64,000 nt of DNA from Sialis fuliginosa (GCA_961205875.1 OY540810.1:22568001-22632000), one strand, 5' to 3'. Shown: positions 12,401 to 23,279, numbered from the stretch's first letter. Notes: generated by a model from the letters alone, not told the origin. A program made the numbers and translations.

Positions 12401-15400
12401 GATATTTTTGATATTAATATAAATTTATAATATGAAATAACACCTGAAAAGGAACTGATTTTTTATTAACTTCACTATGTTAATTAAAAGGAGAATTTTG
12501 CACACTTATTATTAGATTTGTAAAGTACTTATAATAGTCCGAGAGGTGAGTGACAAAATATTGCAACTACTTTATAAAGGCTGATTTTTTAATATTATGT
12601 CACATTCGTGGTGTAGAGATACAGCCTGCCGTCAGTCAGCTAGTTTCGTTAGCGTTTGGCGCGGGGGCGGTTTTATTTTTGTAAAAAATCGATACACGTT
12701 GCAACTACTTTATAAAATCTAAAAAATTATTTGTAAGCAGTATACTATGTAAGAACCCCTTTTATCATAGTCAGCCTTCAAAATCTTGGCACCGGGCGCG
12801 TCAGCAGCGCATTTAACTTAACGAGTTTAACGCGCTGCTGACGCGCCCGGTTCCAAGATTTTGAAGGCTGACTATGATAAAAGGGGTTCTTACTTACTAT
12901 ACTGTTTACAAATAAATTTTTAGATTTTATAAAGTAGTTGCAACATGTATCGATTTTTTACAAAAATAAAACCGCCCCCGCGCCAAACGCTAACGAAACT
13001 AGCTGACTGACGGCAGGCTGTATCTCTACACCACAAATGTGACGTAAATTTAAAAAATCAGCCTTTATAAAGTAGTTGCAATATTTTGTCGCTCACCTGT
13101 CCGACAATAAGTACCTGTAACGGGCGTTACAAATTCCGGTAGACTATTTAAACTTATTGTTAGTCAGGTAAATCTGCAAAATCTCTTATTCCATATTTAT
13201 GTATTTTTGTATACTGTGACATTATTAATATAGGCAGATGTAAACTTAAAAATGAAGCTAGATTGTATGTTTGTCTATTTTTAACGATTTTTGATAAGTG
13301 TAACGGGCGTTACACACAATTGATATAGATAATTTACTACTTCATTGCTTGGAGTTGTTTAATGTTAAGTGATTTTTAACATAATATGTAATAATGAAAA
13401 AGGTGTTATTTCTTATCGTTTCTTACTATTTAGGCGTCAATTTATTAATAAGTGAACTTTTTACGCAAAAAATAAATAAAACAAAAGTCAGTAAAAGTAT
13501 AGCGGTTAGTTTGGACTCTATATCAATTGTAAATTTTACTGAATGTGGATCTGCTCTATTTAAATTATTATAATATAACCTATACTAATTCTAGACTCTT
13601 AAGACTTTCGAGCAGTAAAAGTCCCATCAAAATCGGTTCGGTAAATTCGCGTTGTTAGAATAGTCAAAAAATCGAAAAAAAAAAAAATATCAAAAAGGAG
13701 GGAAATTTTTTTTCCCTATTGTGTTTATTTTGTTATGGTTTGAAAAAAATATTTGAAAAGGAATTTTAATTTTATACATAATTACTATTTTTTTTCTGTA
13801 TAAACTTTATTTATTATATTTCCCTTCTTTGCACACTTACTTGGTGTACTATAGTTTGGAATGCTTGTAATATACATATAGACATATTTCGTACTTTTAT
13901 GTTTTAATCAACTCAATTAATATCAGTTTATTTCAATCACATAAAAAAATCTTCTTTTTTGTATGTTTATATTTATAAAACAATCACTGCTGGCCAGTAG
14001 CACGTTATCAGTAGACATATTTTGGTCCCTGAAAAAAAATCTGGTTACGCCACTGCGAACGTATAATTAGCATCTTATTTTCTCTTTTTTCGATATTTCT
14101 CGAAAATGGTTGATCCTGTGGCAAATGAACAAAGTATATTTTTGCGTATTTTGTATCATATAATTTTCTACAAGTACCTAACTATAGTTGATAAAAATCG
14201 GTGGGCCCTCTGGCACCATACACCCAGGCCCGGATTTAGAAATTTGCCGCCCCTAGGCAGTTGCGAAAATTGCCCCCCCCTCCCCTCGAAACTAACAGTT
14301 TAAGTCATATATGTCAAAATATAAAACTCAGGATCTTTTTTTTTTGTTGCATTTTCAAATTTTATAAATTTTTATGGTTACATTAGGAAACATAAAAACT
14401 GAAGACCTTTTTTTTAGTCATGCTTGAGTTACATGTATAGAGAAATTATTGCTTATGGGTTGAAATTTTTACGTCTCGATTTTCGGATGGCAAACTCATC
14501 GATAATGGAATCAAAATCAAATTCAATTCCCACGAATATAACAAGTTTTCAAAGTTTCCACCAAAATTTGCCGCCCTTCAATTCTTGCCGCCCTAGGCAG
14601 CTGCCTGCATGGTAAATCCGGGCCTGCATACACCTCTAGTCTAAATTATGGTTGTTTGATATTTGAAATCGATAAAACTTATTAATACTAAATCCTGTCC
14701 TGTATCAAATCTCATAACTGTATCACAGTGGGTTATCTAGATATTTAGATATTAAATAAATACTCATTTTGGCAAAATTTTTAGAAGGCTGCAGCTCCCT
14801 CACGAAGAATTTCCGGACACACGTTGCTTAAAATAACATCCCCGATCTACTATTAAATTTTTTACACTAAATGTAAATCTCCCTGTTGTTCAAAACGAAC
14901 AAATTATCACAGCAGCGCTGAGAAGTAAAATAAAAAGTTGTAGCGGCTCTGGAATAAAACAATTGTATTATTATTGTGAAAATTATTGAAATGTATGACA
15001 CAAAATTTGTGTTCTCATAAATATTATTAATAAAGACATATAATAACCGACAAGTATTGTCTTAAAATAATTCCTATCAATGATTAATTCAACGTCGGAA
15101 TTATATAATTATATGATTATAATTATATGATTATTATAATTATATATATTATATAATTATAATAATCAACTTAAGTCTCATGCTCGAGTAATGCTTACAG
15201 TTGATAATAGTTTTCACAGAGTAGAAGATCTACTTCCGAGATTTTGGAAAATCGAGGAAGTATCTTCTTACAACCCCCTTCCTATCGAAGGAAATTTGTC
15301 TGACTCATTCTCGAAGTCGTCTTTATTTAACTCACCCTCGAAGTCTTTTTTATCTGACTCACTCTCGAAGTCTGTTGATGGAAGATTTCAAGTAGATCAG

Positions 15401-18400
15401 CTTTTTAAAGCTAACTCTGGTCCTAACAATCCTTTATCCGACTCACTTTCGAAATCTGTTAATGGAATATTTCAAATATATCTGTATTTTAAAGCTCACT
15501 CTAGTCCCAATACTCTATCTGATTCACTCCCGAAGTCTTCTTTATCTAATTCACTCTCGAAGTCTTCTCTATCTGACTCACTCTCGAAGTCTTGGATAAA
15601 ATTACAAACTGATTTTAATTTTCTCACATCAATTAATTACTCAAGATATGTAATGAAAGATACAGACAAAGCCACTCTTTTGTTTAAACTTCATGGTTTC
15701 GCAAACTCTTCAGAAATAGCTTATAATGCTGTTCTGTATTTGCGAGCATTATACAAGTCCGCATCTTTAACTAATTTATGTTACAAATCTTACGTTGTGC
15801 CTCTCAAAAAAGTATCTCTACCCCGTTTAGGTTTATGTGCAGATCTCTCGCTCATACGTCTAACAGACCCTCGATCTCTTTTGAAATATCACATTTGGTT
15901 TAACGGACCTCGATTGTTACTTGAATCAAATAAAATATTTTGCTCTTTCAATCCAAAAATGGATGCTGAACTTCCCGAACGCAGAAAGGTTGTTCAAATT
16001 ACTACTCTCTTTCAATCGATTAATAAAAATAACTCGTTTGATTTCTCTCGCTTTTCGAAATTTTCTCGCTTAATTCGTACCACAGCTTATTGCTTAAGGT
16101 TCAAGCATAATTGCTCATTTCCAAACGAAAAAAGTATTGGAACTCTAACTATTGAAGAGTCTGAATTCGCTCTTTATCGTCTCTTGAAATCAGTACAATC
16201 TGAAGTATTTTCAAATGAAGTAGGACAAATCGTAAATGGAGAATTGTCTCATAGTTCTCATTTATTGTCTTTAAATCTTTTTATTGATAAAGATGGTTTG
16301 ATACGTATTGGAGGAAGGATACAAGCCGCAAAAATTCCTTATGACCAAAAACACCCTATATTGCTCCCGGCAAAACATCCTTTTACGATTATGTTAATCG
16401 AATCCGAACATCAAAAGTTATTACATTCCGGTCCACAACTGGTACTTAATAATTTACGTTTAAAATATTGGCTTCTAGGAGGTCGCAGAGAAGTAAAAAG
16501 AGTTTTACATAAATGTGTAACATGTTTTAGATTTCGCGCTTCTGGCCTTACTCAAATCATGAGCTCTCTCCCAACAGCTCGAGTAGTGTCTACTAGAGCT
16601 TTTCTAAAAGTAGGTCTCGACTTTGCAGGTCCAATATTAGTGAGACAATCTCGTCTTCGAAAATCCATAAAAACAAAAGCATATATATGTCTCTTTATAT
16701 GCATGGCTACAAAAGCCGTACATTTAGAACTTGTGTCTGATCTTTCGACAGACAATTTCATTTTAGCTTTTAAAAGATTTATTTCTCGTAGAGGACTCCC
16801 TGAAGCGTTGTACTCCGATAACGGAACCAATTTCAGAGGAGCTTCTAATAAACCAAACAAAAAATGGAAATTACATACGGCCAATTACAAAATTAGCTCC
16901 GTTACCTTTTGAAATTTAATTAATATCTATTACTATTATTATCTCTTTCTTACTTATCATCCGCGCTCCCAATATGTTCAAAATTTAATTATTATCTCTT
17001 CTCTTTGTTACTTATCAGCCGCGCCCCCCAATATGTTCAAAACGAACAAATTATCACAGCAGCGCTGAGAAGTAAAATAAAAAGTTGTAGCGGCTCTGGA
17101 ATAAAACAATTGTATTATTATTGTGAAAATTATTGAAATGTATGACACAAAATTTGTGTTCTCATAAATATTATTAATAAAGACATATAATAACCGACAA
17201 GTATTGTCTTAAAATAATTCCTATCAATGATTAATTCAACGTCGGAATTATACACCTGTATATAATTTATTTTTTTGAGAGGAGGGGGGTATATACAAGC
17301 AAGGGTCCAATTACGCCACTGCAAATTACCGGTAAAAAATTATGAATTAGTGTTCAAAATTTAAGGACATAGGAATTCCAATCCCTGGTCAGAGCGCGCC
17401 ACTATGTGTATGTTGAATACAAATTTTTATTTTAGGGAAGGCGATGAATGGCTGCACTACCGTAAAATAATGAACACAGTAATGTTAAAAAATAGCAGTT
17501 ACGACTGGATATCACAACCAAGTGAAAAGGTTTCACAAGATACAGTAACGGATTGGTGGGAAAAATCTAAAACAAACCATTTAAATGAAATTTCAAATTT
17601 GGATTTGTTATTGTACAAATGGTCTATTGACGGTATGCAAAACAAGGAGCGTTAAAAAAAATGTTGATTATTTTATGTAACATGTTTTTAGTTTTCAATG
17701 GAATAGTTCTTGGAACAAAATACACATCAGAAGTGAAAGACAAATTGGATCCATTAATCAATGAACTTTCTAGGGTAGTAAGTTCTGTATTTGTAACATC
17801 GTCAAATATTTCTTTAATGTCCGCACGACTAGCATACAATTTTAAATTGCCTGTATGGAAACGATTCGAGGCAGCAATGGATGCAGCTCTAGTGAAAGGT
17901 GAAAATCATTTAAGTTTTGTACACAATGTAACAATATTTAATTTATTATTAAAATATTTTTTAAAGGAAATATCTTGTCTGAGAAATTAATACTAGAATC
18001 GGAAGGTCGAGGAAATGGTTTGATAGAACAGCTTTTAAATAATAATATAAAACAATCTATGCTTAACATTATTATCTGTGATCTATTACTAGCTGCTGGA
18101 GACACTGTAAGTATTTCAATATGGAAATTTTTGTAAGAATTGTCCCATTTACTTTAAATAATGTATTTATATGTAATAAAATAATTAATTCTGTTTAAGA
18201 CTGTACATTCAATGGAATGGGCTTTATATTTATTAGCAAAACATAAAGATATTCAAGAAAAATTTAGAACAATAATTTTAAGTGAAGATAATGGAAAAAT
18301 AGATCAATTTTCAAAAGGAATAATAAAAGAAACTTTAAGAATGTACCCAGTTGCAACATTTTTAAACAGGATATTACCTAAAGAAACTGTGATAGCTGGA

Positions 18401-19037
18401 TATAAAATTCCTGCAGGGGTATGTTAATTCAGACATGTGATAAGATGCGATCCAAATGAATTAATTTTATTTTAGACTCTGATGCTATCGTCTCTTTACA
18501 CAAGTGGTTACGATCCAAAATATTTCAAAGACCCAGAAATGTTAAAGCCAGAAAGATGGTTTCGAGAAAATAATATTGATCTAAATAAAAGCAAAAGTCC
18601 AATCAATGCTTTTTATTCACGACTGCCGTTTGCATTGGGAGCACGATCTTGTATAGGTAGAAAAGTAGCTGAGATACAAATGCAGTCATTATTAGTAACA
18701 GTACGTTTAGTATTATTTTTAATGATAATACATTTCCTTATTTTTTAAGTGTGTGTAACCCAGTGTTATGTTCAAGGGTTAATAAATATGGGCTCACTAT
18801 ATTTTAACAGAGTTATTTAAAAGTATAATTTTAAACAAAAATTCATATCAGGAGCGTTCTGTTTATTTATTTTAAAAAGTATTTATGTTTCAGATTATAA
18901 GAAATTATAAATTACAATTGAATAATTTAAGAGAAGTGGGGATTAATCTGAAATTAGTAATAACACCATCTGAAGAAATAAGAATGTCCATTCATCCAAC
19001 TGATAATAAAAACAAAACACAGCAAATGAATGTTTAA
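9467..19037 (+). CDS. sad: Mitochondrial-clan cytochrome P450, probable CYP315A1 (shadow)
   Basis: In insects CYP315A1 is the mitochondrial 2-hydroxylase that acts late in ecdysteroid synthesis. I assemble seven exons: 9467-9837, 17436-17632, 17692-17898, 17967-18106, 18200-18418, 18476-18700 and 18894-19037. All have GT..AG introns and give one frame of 500 aa, normal for a P450. Visible P450 landmarks are the I-helix AAGDTT (about 301-306), ExxR as ETLR (349-352), PERW (403-406) and the haem loop PFALGARSCIG (429-439, Cys437). The N terminus is basic with no hydrophobic anchor, as expected for mitochondrial import. The stretch with KLHEYV, LG.IFKDKLGP and EEWLHYR-like EGDEWLHYR resembles shadow proteins. 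CYP302A1 or another mitochondrial family member is the alternative. Intron 1 is 7.6 kb and full of repeats. Confidence 0.8.
9838..11180. other. P450 intron 1, first part: nothing recognised
   Basis: AT-rich intronic sequence after the donor GTAAGT at 9838. It has no ORF of note and only scattered AT-rich self-complementary stretches, such as those around 10985-11070. Confidence 0.5.
11170..11760. repeat. Dispersed repeat with internal tandem units
   Basis: It begins with ACGGCCAAGTGCATGTTGGG, a phrase typical of a repeat widespread in insect genomes. It then carries two diverged copies of a unit of roughly 200 bp containing ATATCGTGACTGAAGG, AAAGACACCCCAC and CTTTTCAGTC. The same unit recurs at 39299-39680 in the clu intron. 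No coding capacity is seen. Confidence 0.65.
12142..12180 (-). repeat. Degenerate Helitron 3' end
   Basis: On the minus strand this reads ACGCGGACGAAGCAGCGGAG and then TTTCTAGT. This resembles the hairpin plus CTAG end of the Helitron at 1456-2482. No matching 5' TC end is visible nearby, so it looks like a truncated copy. Confidence 0.45.
12527..13115. repeat. Near-perfect palindrome, about 570 bp
   Basis: The arms are about 275 bp each (roughly 12537-12812 and 12831-13105). They meet at a very short loop around TTAACTTAACGAGTTTAA near 12820. The arms include GCGCGTCAGCAGCGC at the tip, CTTCAAAATCTTGG, ATCATAGTCAGCC, CGTTAGCGTTTGGCGCGGG and GTGAGTGACAAAATATTGC near the outer ends. Complementarity weakens just outside but AGTACTTAT and ATAAGTACC still match. 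The element lies in intron 1 of the P450. The transcript could fold into a long hairpin. No coding capacity or clear target-site duplication is seen. Confidence 0.85.
13116..13314. repeat. Paired 16-bp quasi-palindrome TGTAACGGGCGTTACA
   Basis: Two identical copies lie at 13116-13131 and 13299-13314, bounding 167 bp of AT-rich sequence. Each is a near-perfect palindrome (TGTAACG, GG, CGTTACA). They may be the ends of a small element or an old duplication. The first abuts the end of the palindrome at 12527-13115. Confidence 0.7.
14050..14886. repeat. Partial copy of the family G inverted-repeat element
   Basis: Segments on both sides of the hAT-like MITE match 45600-46390. They include ATATTTCTCG followed by a GTTGATCCTGTGGCAAATG block, ATAAAAATCGGTGGGCCC, the TATCACAGTGGGTT block and GCAGCTCCCTCACGAA. 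Only one arm is present. It was interrupted by the MITE at 14225 and by the LTR element at 14887. Confidence 0.65.
14225..14626. mobile_element. hAT-like MITE, 402 bp
   Basis: The terminal inverted repeats are CAGGCCCGGATTTA and TAAATCCGGGCCTG, flanked by a perfect 8-bp duplication, CATACACC (14217-14224 and 14627-14634). Subterminal TTGCCGCCCCTAGGCAG and TTGCCGCCCTAGGCAG blocks also occur at both ends. CAGG..CCTG termini with an 8-bp duplication are typical of hAT elements. It has no transposase. Short ORFs across it are incidental. Confidence 0.9.
14887..15107 (+). repeat. 5' LTR of the Pao/BEL element
   Basis: 221 bp. It carries GCAGCGCTGAGAAG near the start and AATAAAGACATATAATAACC near the 3' side, where AATAAA could serve as a polyadenylation signal. 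It ends TATATA where the 3' copy has TATACA. Confidence 0.9.
15191..16912 (+). CDS. Truncated Pao/BEL polyprotein (RNase H-like remnant and integrase)
   Basis: The 573-codon ORF opens with the RFWKIEEV motif that leads into the RT domain of Pao/BEL proteins. It then jumps to a serine-rich region with repeated SDSLSKS units (about residues 35-140). Next comes an A17/RNase H-like segment (GFANSSEIAYNAV, KKVSLPRLGL). The rest is integrase: a zinc-binding region (SEHQKLLHSG, HKCVTCFRF), then the first two catalytic aspartates in GLDFAGP (about 477) and SDNGTNFRG (about 543). The reading frame stops soon after, so the third catalytic residue (Glu) is absent. The RT palm is deleted. The protein should be inactive. 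The whole ORF remains open despite these losses. Confidence 0.88.
   Translation: MLTVDNSFHRVEDLLPRFWKIEEVSSYNPLPIEGNLSDSFSKSSLFNSPSKSFLSDSLSKSVDGRFQVDQLFKANSGPNNPLSDSLSKSVNGIFQIYLYFKAHSSPNTLSDSLPKSSLSNSLSKSSLSDSLSKSWIKLQTDFNFLTSINYSRYVMKDTDKATLLFKLHGFANSSEIAYNAVLYLRALYKSASLTNLCYKSYVVPLKKVSLPRLGLCADLSLIRLTDPRSLLKYHIWFNGPRLLLESNKIFCSFNPKMDAELPERRKVVQITTLFQSINKNNSFDFSRFSKFSRLIRTTAYCLRFKHNCSFPNEKSIGTLTIEESEFALYRLLKSVQSEVFSNEVGQIVNGELSHSSHLLSLNLFIDKDGLIRIGGRIQAAKIPYDQKHPILLPAKHPFTIMLIESEHQKLLHSGPQLVLNNLRLKYWLLGGRREVKRVLHKCVTCFRFRASGLTQIMSSLPTARVVSTRAFLKVGLDFAGPILVRQSRLRKSIKTKAYICLFICMATKAVHLELVSDLSTDNFILAFKRFISRRGLPEALYSDNGTNFRGASNKPNKKWKLHTANYKISSVTF
17034..17254 (+). repeat. 3' LTR of the Pao/BEL element
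   Basis: 221 bp, matching the 5' LTR at all but one visible base. A diverged tandem copy of the roughly 60-bp segment ending ATATGTTCAAAA lies just upstream (16915-17040). Confidence 0.9.
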
Positions 19038-19505
19038 TACGCCGATATTTTAATAAGCTGCTATAAAAAGTGCAATTTATCCGGTGATACGTATTGAAAT
19101 ATGCCAAAGATTATAAATATTATTATAGTGTTAATTTATAAATAACATTTTGTATAAATTATCAGCAACGTAACTTCAAATTAGTTTGGTACTTAAAAAC
19201 CATAATTATATCAAAATAATTTTTTTAAATAGTTTTTAATTTTTTTTTAATAATACTGTTTTAACTGGTATTTTAAATTTGTTTTAAAACTGTATGATTT
19301 GGGTGTGTATGTATCAATAAAAACAAATATTTTATTTATATTTTTTATTGTGAATTTCTGAAAACAGAAATCAATTTGTTTAAAAATTATAAAGTTGTAA
19401 AATAATTTTTTTTTAATTCTAAATAAAAATGTTTGTAAAAAAATTAATTTATATACACTTACTATTTTAATTGTAAAGGACCTACTATGTAATAGTTTAT
19501 TGCTA
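19038..19505. other. Convergent 3' ends of the P450 and calypso
   Basis: A 468-bp gap lies between the two stop codons. AATAAA at about 19315 (plus) may serve the P450. TTTATT at about 19495 and 19330 (AATAAA on minus) could serve calypso. The transcripts may overlap at their 3' ends. Confidence 0.5.
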
Positions 19506-21571
19506 CTTTCTCTTCTTACTTCTTGTTCTAGATTTTTTCGAAGGTGCACTAACGGCATGTGTAGGGTGACGAGGCGCTCTCGGAGGAGCTCCGAGAGCAT
19601 TTTTACATACCAATTTCGCTAATAAACCTTGCTGAGCTAACATTTGTAAAAAAGTACAAATAAATTCATCATAATTATGCGTCCGTCGGCTATCATCTAC
19701 TTTATACATATTTCTCTTATCATTTTCTTCTTCCAAATTCTGTTCACACATGCTTATTTCATTTTCTAAATTCCGTGAAAGTGCAAGTAAGTCTTTAGGT
19801 GCAAATGTGTGAGGTTCTGACAGTTCATGATATTTTCTATCTGAACTTTCAGGTTCATTTTTTGGTTTATCTGCAGTAAGACAAACTTTTTTAGTACTAG
19901 ACCCTGATTCAGAATTTGCTCTTTTAGCTGCTAGTCTACTTTCACTGGCTACTTTAATAACTAAAAACTTTTTGTAATCTTTTGATGATGTTGGACTCGC
20001 TTGAGATGATACCCAACCCCAAGACTGGGTAGGGGAATTAAAAGCTGATCCCATTTCTGATGAAGTTTCTGCACTTGATGTACTATGAGTTGGAGATGTT
20101 CTAATTGTTAATGGAGTTTCATAATCTAATGGACACAGCATCATCTAAAAAAATTAAAAATAGGGTCAAATTCTATATGATTGAGGTATACATTTTGATT
20201 GCCTTGGTATAAGAAAATAGTTTTTTTTTGCCTAGCTTTGACTATACATTTTTTCCCAAATTTTTTTATCTATGTTTGGGGGTCATAATGTTCGATAAAA
20301 TTTCAAATATTTGGCTTATATCATGTACAAAATATTTTGCTATGATCAGATAGCCATATATCTATATAAACGGATGACAAAATGAGTAATAGGATTTTTT
20401 GAGAATCCTGAAAGTATCACAAAAATTGGAATTGATCAACCAAATCTTCTGTAATCATTTTTTTAAAGTTTTTACAAAAATTTTAATTTATATAAAAAAT
20501 ATTACATAGTCTAAAATAGACCAATATCAAAAAATTTAATTTTTTGCCTTCTCCATTATAGAGCGATTACATAATAAAATGCAAAGTAGTAAAAACACTT
20601 ACCTTATCACTACTTTTATCAGCAGAATCTTTATCTAATGATTGAACTACATCTGCAACAGTCTTCTCATCAGTCTGATTAAACAGTTTTGATTTTGTTC
20701 CATCTTCTTTATCAGAGTCTTTCATTTTCACAAGTTGTTGTAAAGCATCTAACACAATTTGTCGATTAGTTTTCAACATTTTTAGTTTGTGTGTTAATGC
20801 TAATCTTCTATCAGGAACAACAGCCATCAAATTAAACCTAATATCTTGTTTTTTAGATTGAATATCTTGATTTTTATTCCGAATGTCTTGATCTTTAATG
20901 GATACACCTAAACGTTCACTCATAACTCTTCTAAACTTTTCTGTCCATTCTTCTGTAGCATCCCAAGGACCATGGTCTATAGGGTATGATTTAAGTCCAT
21001 CTAATTCAAATAGGTGACCATTAATAGGAACATAACTGACAAAATGGAATGCTTCAGCAGTACATCGTCCTGTTGAAACACTAGCAGCTTTGTCTAACCG
21101 ACGTTTTGCTTGAGGTGTTGCATGAGAATTATGTGCACAAGCTAACTCAGGAGTGTTACCAATAGCCCATCCTTTATTTTCTGGACACATACCGGAAGTG
21201 TGATTCTTAAGCCTATTTAGAGTATCTCCTAAATGTATTCCAGGACAATTTAAAAGGACAGATAATAGAGCATGGGTAGCACAACTGTTTGAAATCATTT
21301 GTTGTGCAAAAAATATTTTGTTAACTATTTCCTCATCTTGCACGTAACATTCTGTCTCTTCAGTCATTTTACGACGTGATCTTCTTTCTTCAATCCATCG
21401 AAACAAAAAAATAAAACCGTAAACAGGATTTTCAAAAGGTTTTTGTAAGTCGTAAATTTCTTCGACTTGAACACCTTTTACCCCAAAATCTTCTAATAAT
21501 AATGTAAATAATCCAGGATCACTTTCTAATTCCAACCATCCTTCTGCTAATCTGTTAATGTCAACCGGCAT
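19506..21571 (-). CDS. calypso: Calypso / BAP1-type ubiquitin C-terminal hydrolase
   Basis: This is the catalytic subunit of the Polycomb repressive deubiquitinase, which removes ubiquitin from histone H2A together with Asx. Two exons (21571-20603 and 20144-19506) join in phase to give 536 aa. The peptidase C12 domain covers about residues 5-235. The active-site set is Gln91, Cys97 (in NSCATHALL), His176 (in AEAFHFVSY) and Asp191 (in LFELDGL), matching BAP1 with small offsets. The [12 protein letters not shown] block follows. The C-terminal ULD region ([17 protein letters not shown], about 480) binds the DEUBAD partner, and the tail is basic ([11 protein letters not shown]). Between the two there is a small three-unit repeat around QDI (about 226-245). 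It is tail to tail with the P450. UCH37 is excluded by the ULD and basic tail. Confidence 0.93.
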
Positions 21572-22042
21572 TTTTAGTAAATATATTTATAGTAATAATA
21601 ATAAATATATTCGTGTATAAAATAAGTATTTTATTCAACAAAATAATTAGACATTTTTTATATACAATAAGAGAAAATATGTACTAATAAATTAACAATA
21701 GAACTTGACAGGCACAAGTTTGACAGTTTGATACGAATAGAGCATAGATAAGTAAATACTATAGATAGGCAACTCTCATGTATTCAAAAATAAATCAGCG
21801 CCTCTTGTGAGTGGTGTCACGAACTAAAATTTAAAATCCCGCGTACTTAAATATCCTCAAATTTATGTTCAATTTTATATAAGAATTTCATATTAACAAA
21901 AAAAGTATACATGTAAAGAAAAATATATTTATTTGTAAAATATAAGTATTACAATATGTTATCAAAATCAACAAGTACTAATATAATGAACAGCATTGCT
22001 AATTAACATTATTTTAATGAACTATTTATTTTGTATTGTTCT
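21572..22042. promoter_or_regulatory. Upstream region of calypso
   Basis: AT-rich upstream sequence. I see no clear TATA box or initiator that I would stand behind. Some 3.2 kb separates calypso from the divergent PRIM2 gene, so the two do not share a short promoter. Confidence 0.35.
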
Positions 22043-22357
22043 TAGAGATGGATTGACTAGTCAGCAAAAAAAACTGATTTTTAGCCTCCAATTTTTGTTG
22101 TTAAATTAATAAAATTAATATAGCAAGGCAGAAAAAAAATATATTATCATTTTAATCAGTCACATTGCTTGAATAATTTCTCCGTTTACTTAATATAAAC
22201 TCAGAGATGTAAACTTTGAGGGATCAGATGGAGAAGTGCGTGCTGCATCCAAATGCCATATAAACACACTGAAGACGCACAAAGTCTTTTTGCATGTTTT
22301 TATGAACAGATTCAAAATAGTCAATCTTTTTTCAACTGACTAGTCAGCCCATCTCTA
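22043..22357. mobile_element. MITE, 315 bp
   Basis: The ends TAGAGATGGATTGACTAGTC and GACTAGTCAGCCCATCTCTA are inverted repeats of about 23 bp. A TA at each edge is consistent with a TA target, as in Tc1/mariner. No coding capacity is seen. Confidence 0.75.
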
Positions 22358-23279
22358 ATAATTAGAAAAGCACAGATATTCAAAACAGTATTTGTTTTAA
22401 CTAAAGCTTTTCAAGTCGTCCCTTTAAACTATTAATACATTTATTTGTTTAAATATCAACATATCTCAATATATCAATCATTTAATAATTTTTACACTAT
22501 AAATTTTTTTAATAAAAAATACTGATGAAATTTCATTTCACTTTGAGACAACCAATGTAGGTATATAATCAGTAATAATGTCTATAATATATAATAGTGT
22601 TTTGACTTTGGCATTTTACACTGAACAAACCAAATACAAAGCAATATTTGGCTACAATACCATTCTCCGAATGGAACAAACATGCTAAACATTTTCCAAT
22701 AAATAAATAAATATAATTATAATTATAAAATAAATCGTATTTGATCAAAATAAATCATTTGTTCGTTGTGTTTAATGGAGGCGTGTACTTGAGGTATTCA
22801 TTTTATATGTACATCTTTGTAGCATTTGATATTTAAACATATATTTATTGTTTACATATATGTAATTAAATTAAAGTGACTTGCAATGGAATGGGAGTAA
22901 TGGGATAGAGTTAATTGTTTAGTTTTACTACATGAATATGATAAATACTATTTACCATGAAATCAATTAAAAATAGGAAAACAGTTTCTGTTACCAAAAT
23001 TTCCTTGTATTTTTTTTTATTTCTAATAAATTTATATAATACTGAGAAAGCAGCTATTGCCACACTCAAATCTATTTTATAACTAAATTGTGGGAACACA
23101 ACAAATGTGGCAAACATAACAATCTTTGGTTCCGAGTATCCGGTTGGTTCGTTTGTCTATGTTCAGTTTGTTCATAGTAAAATGTTCAAGTCAAGATGTA
23201 CAATAATAGTTAATAACAGCAATAAAAATCTACTTATTTTTTAATGTATGTATGCCGTTACCCAAAGCATGTAGTGTTA
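22358..23279. other. Intergenic, nothing recognised
   Basis: AT-rich. A 68-codon minus-strand ORF near 22911-23117 has hydrophobic composition but no recognised domain, and I do not call it. Confidence 0.4.

Larger units (their letters stand above)
14887..17254 (+). mobile_element. Deleted Pao/BEL LTR retrotransposon
   Basis: Two 221-bp LTRs (14887-15107 and 17034-17254) differ at a single visible position near the end. They start TGTTCAAAACG and end TA(T/C)A, and they are flanked by a perfect 5-bp duplication, CCTGT (14882-14886 and 17255-17259). The 3' LTR is preceded by a C-rich tract, CCGCGCCCCCCAATA, likely the polypurine-tract complement region or its remnant. The interior is about 1.9 kb and has one ORF. 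Gag, protease and the reverse-transcriptase palm are missing, so the copy cannot move by itself. LTR near-identity implies recent insertion into intron 1 of the P450. Confidence 0.93.

Noticed and set aside
15300-15595. Regularly spaced repeats suggestive of a CRISPR-like array
   Set aside because: The units are codon repeats inside a retroelement ORF in a eukaryotic genome, with no unique spacers of uniform length.
16552-16884. 110-codon minus-strand ORF
   Set aside because: It is antisense to the integrase part of the Pao/BEL ORF and has no independent support.
17130-17324. 64-codon minus-strand ORF at the end of the P450 intron
   Set aside because: It overlaps the 3' LTR and repeat flank.
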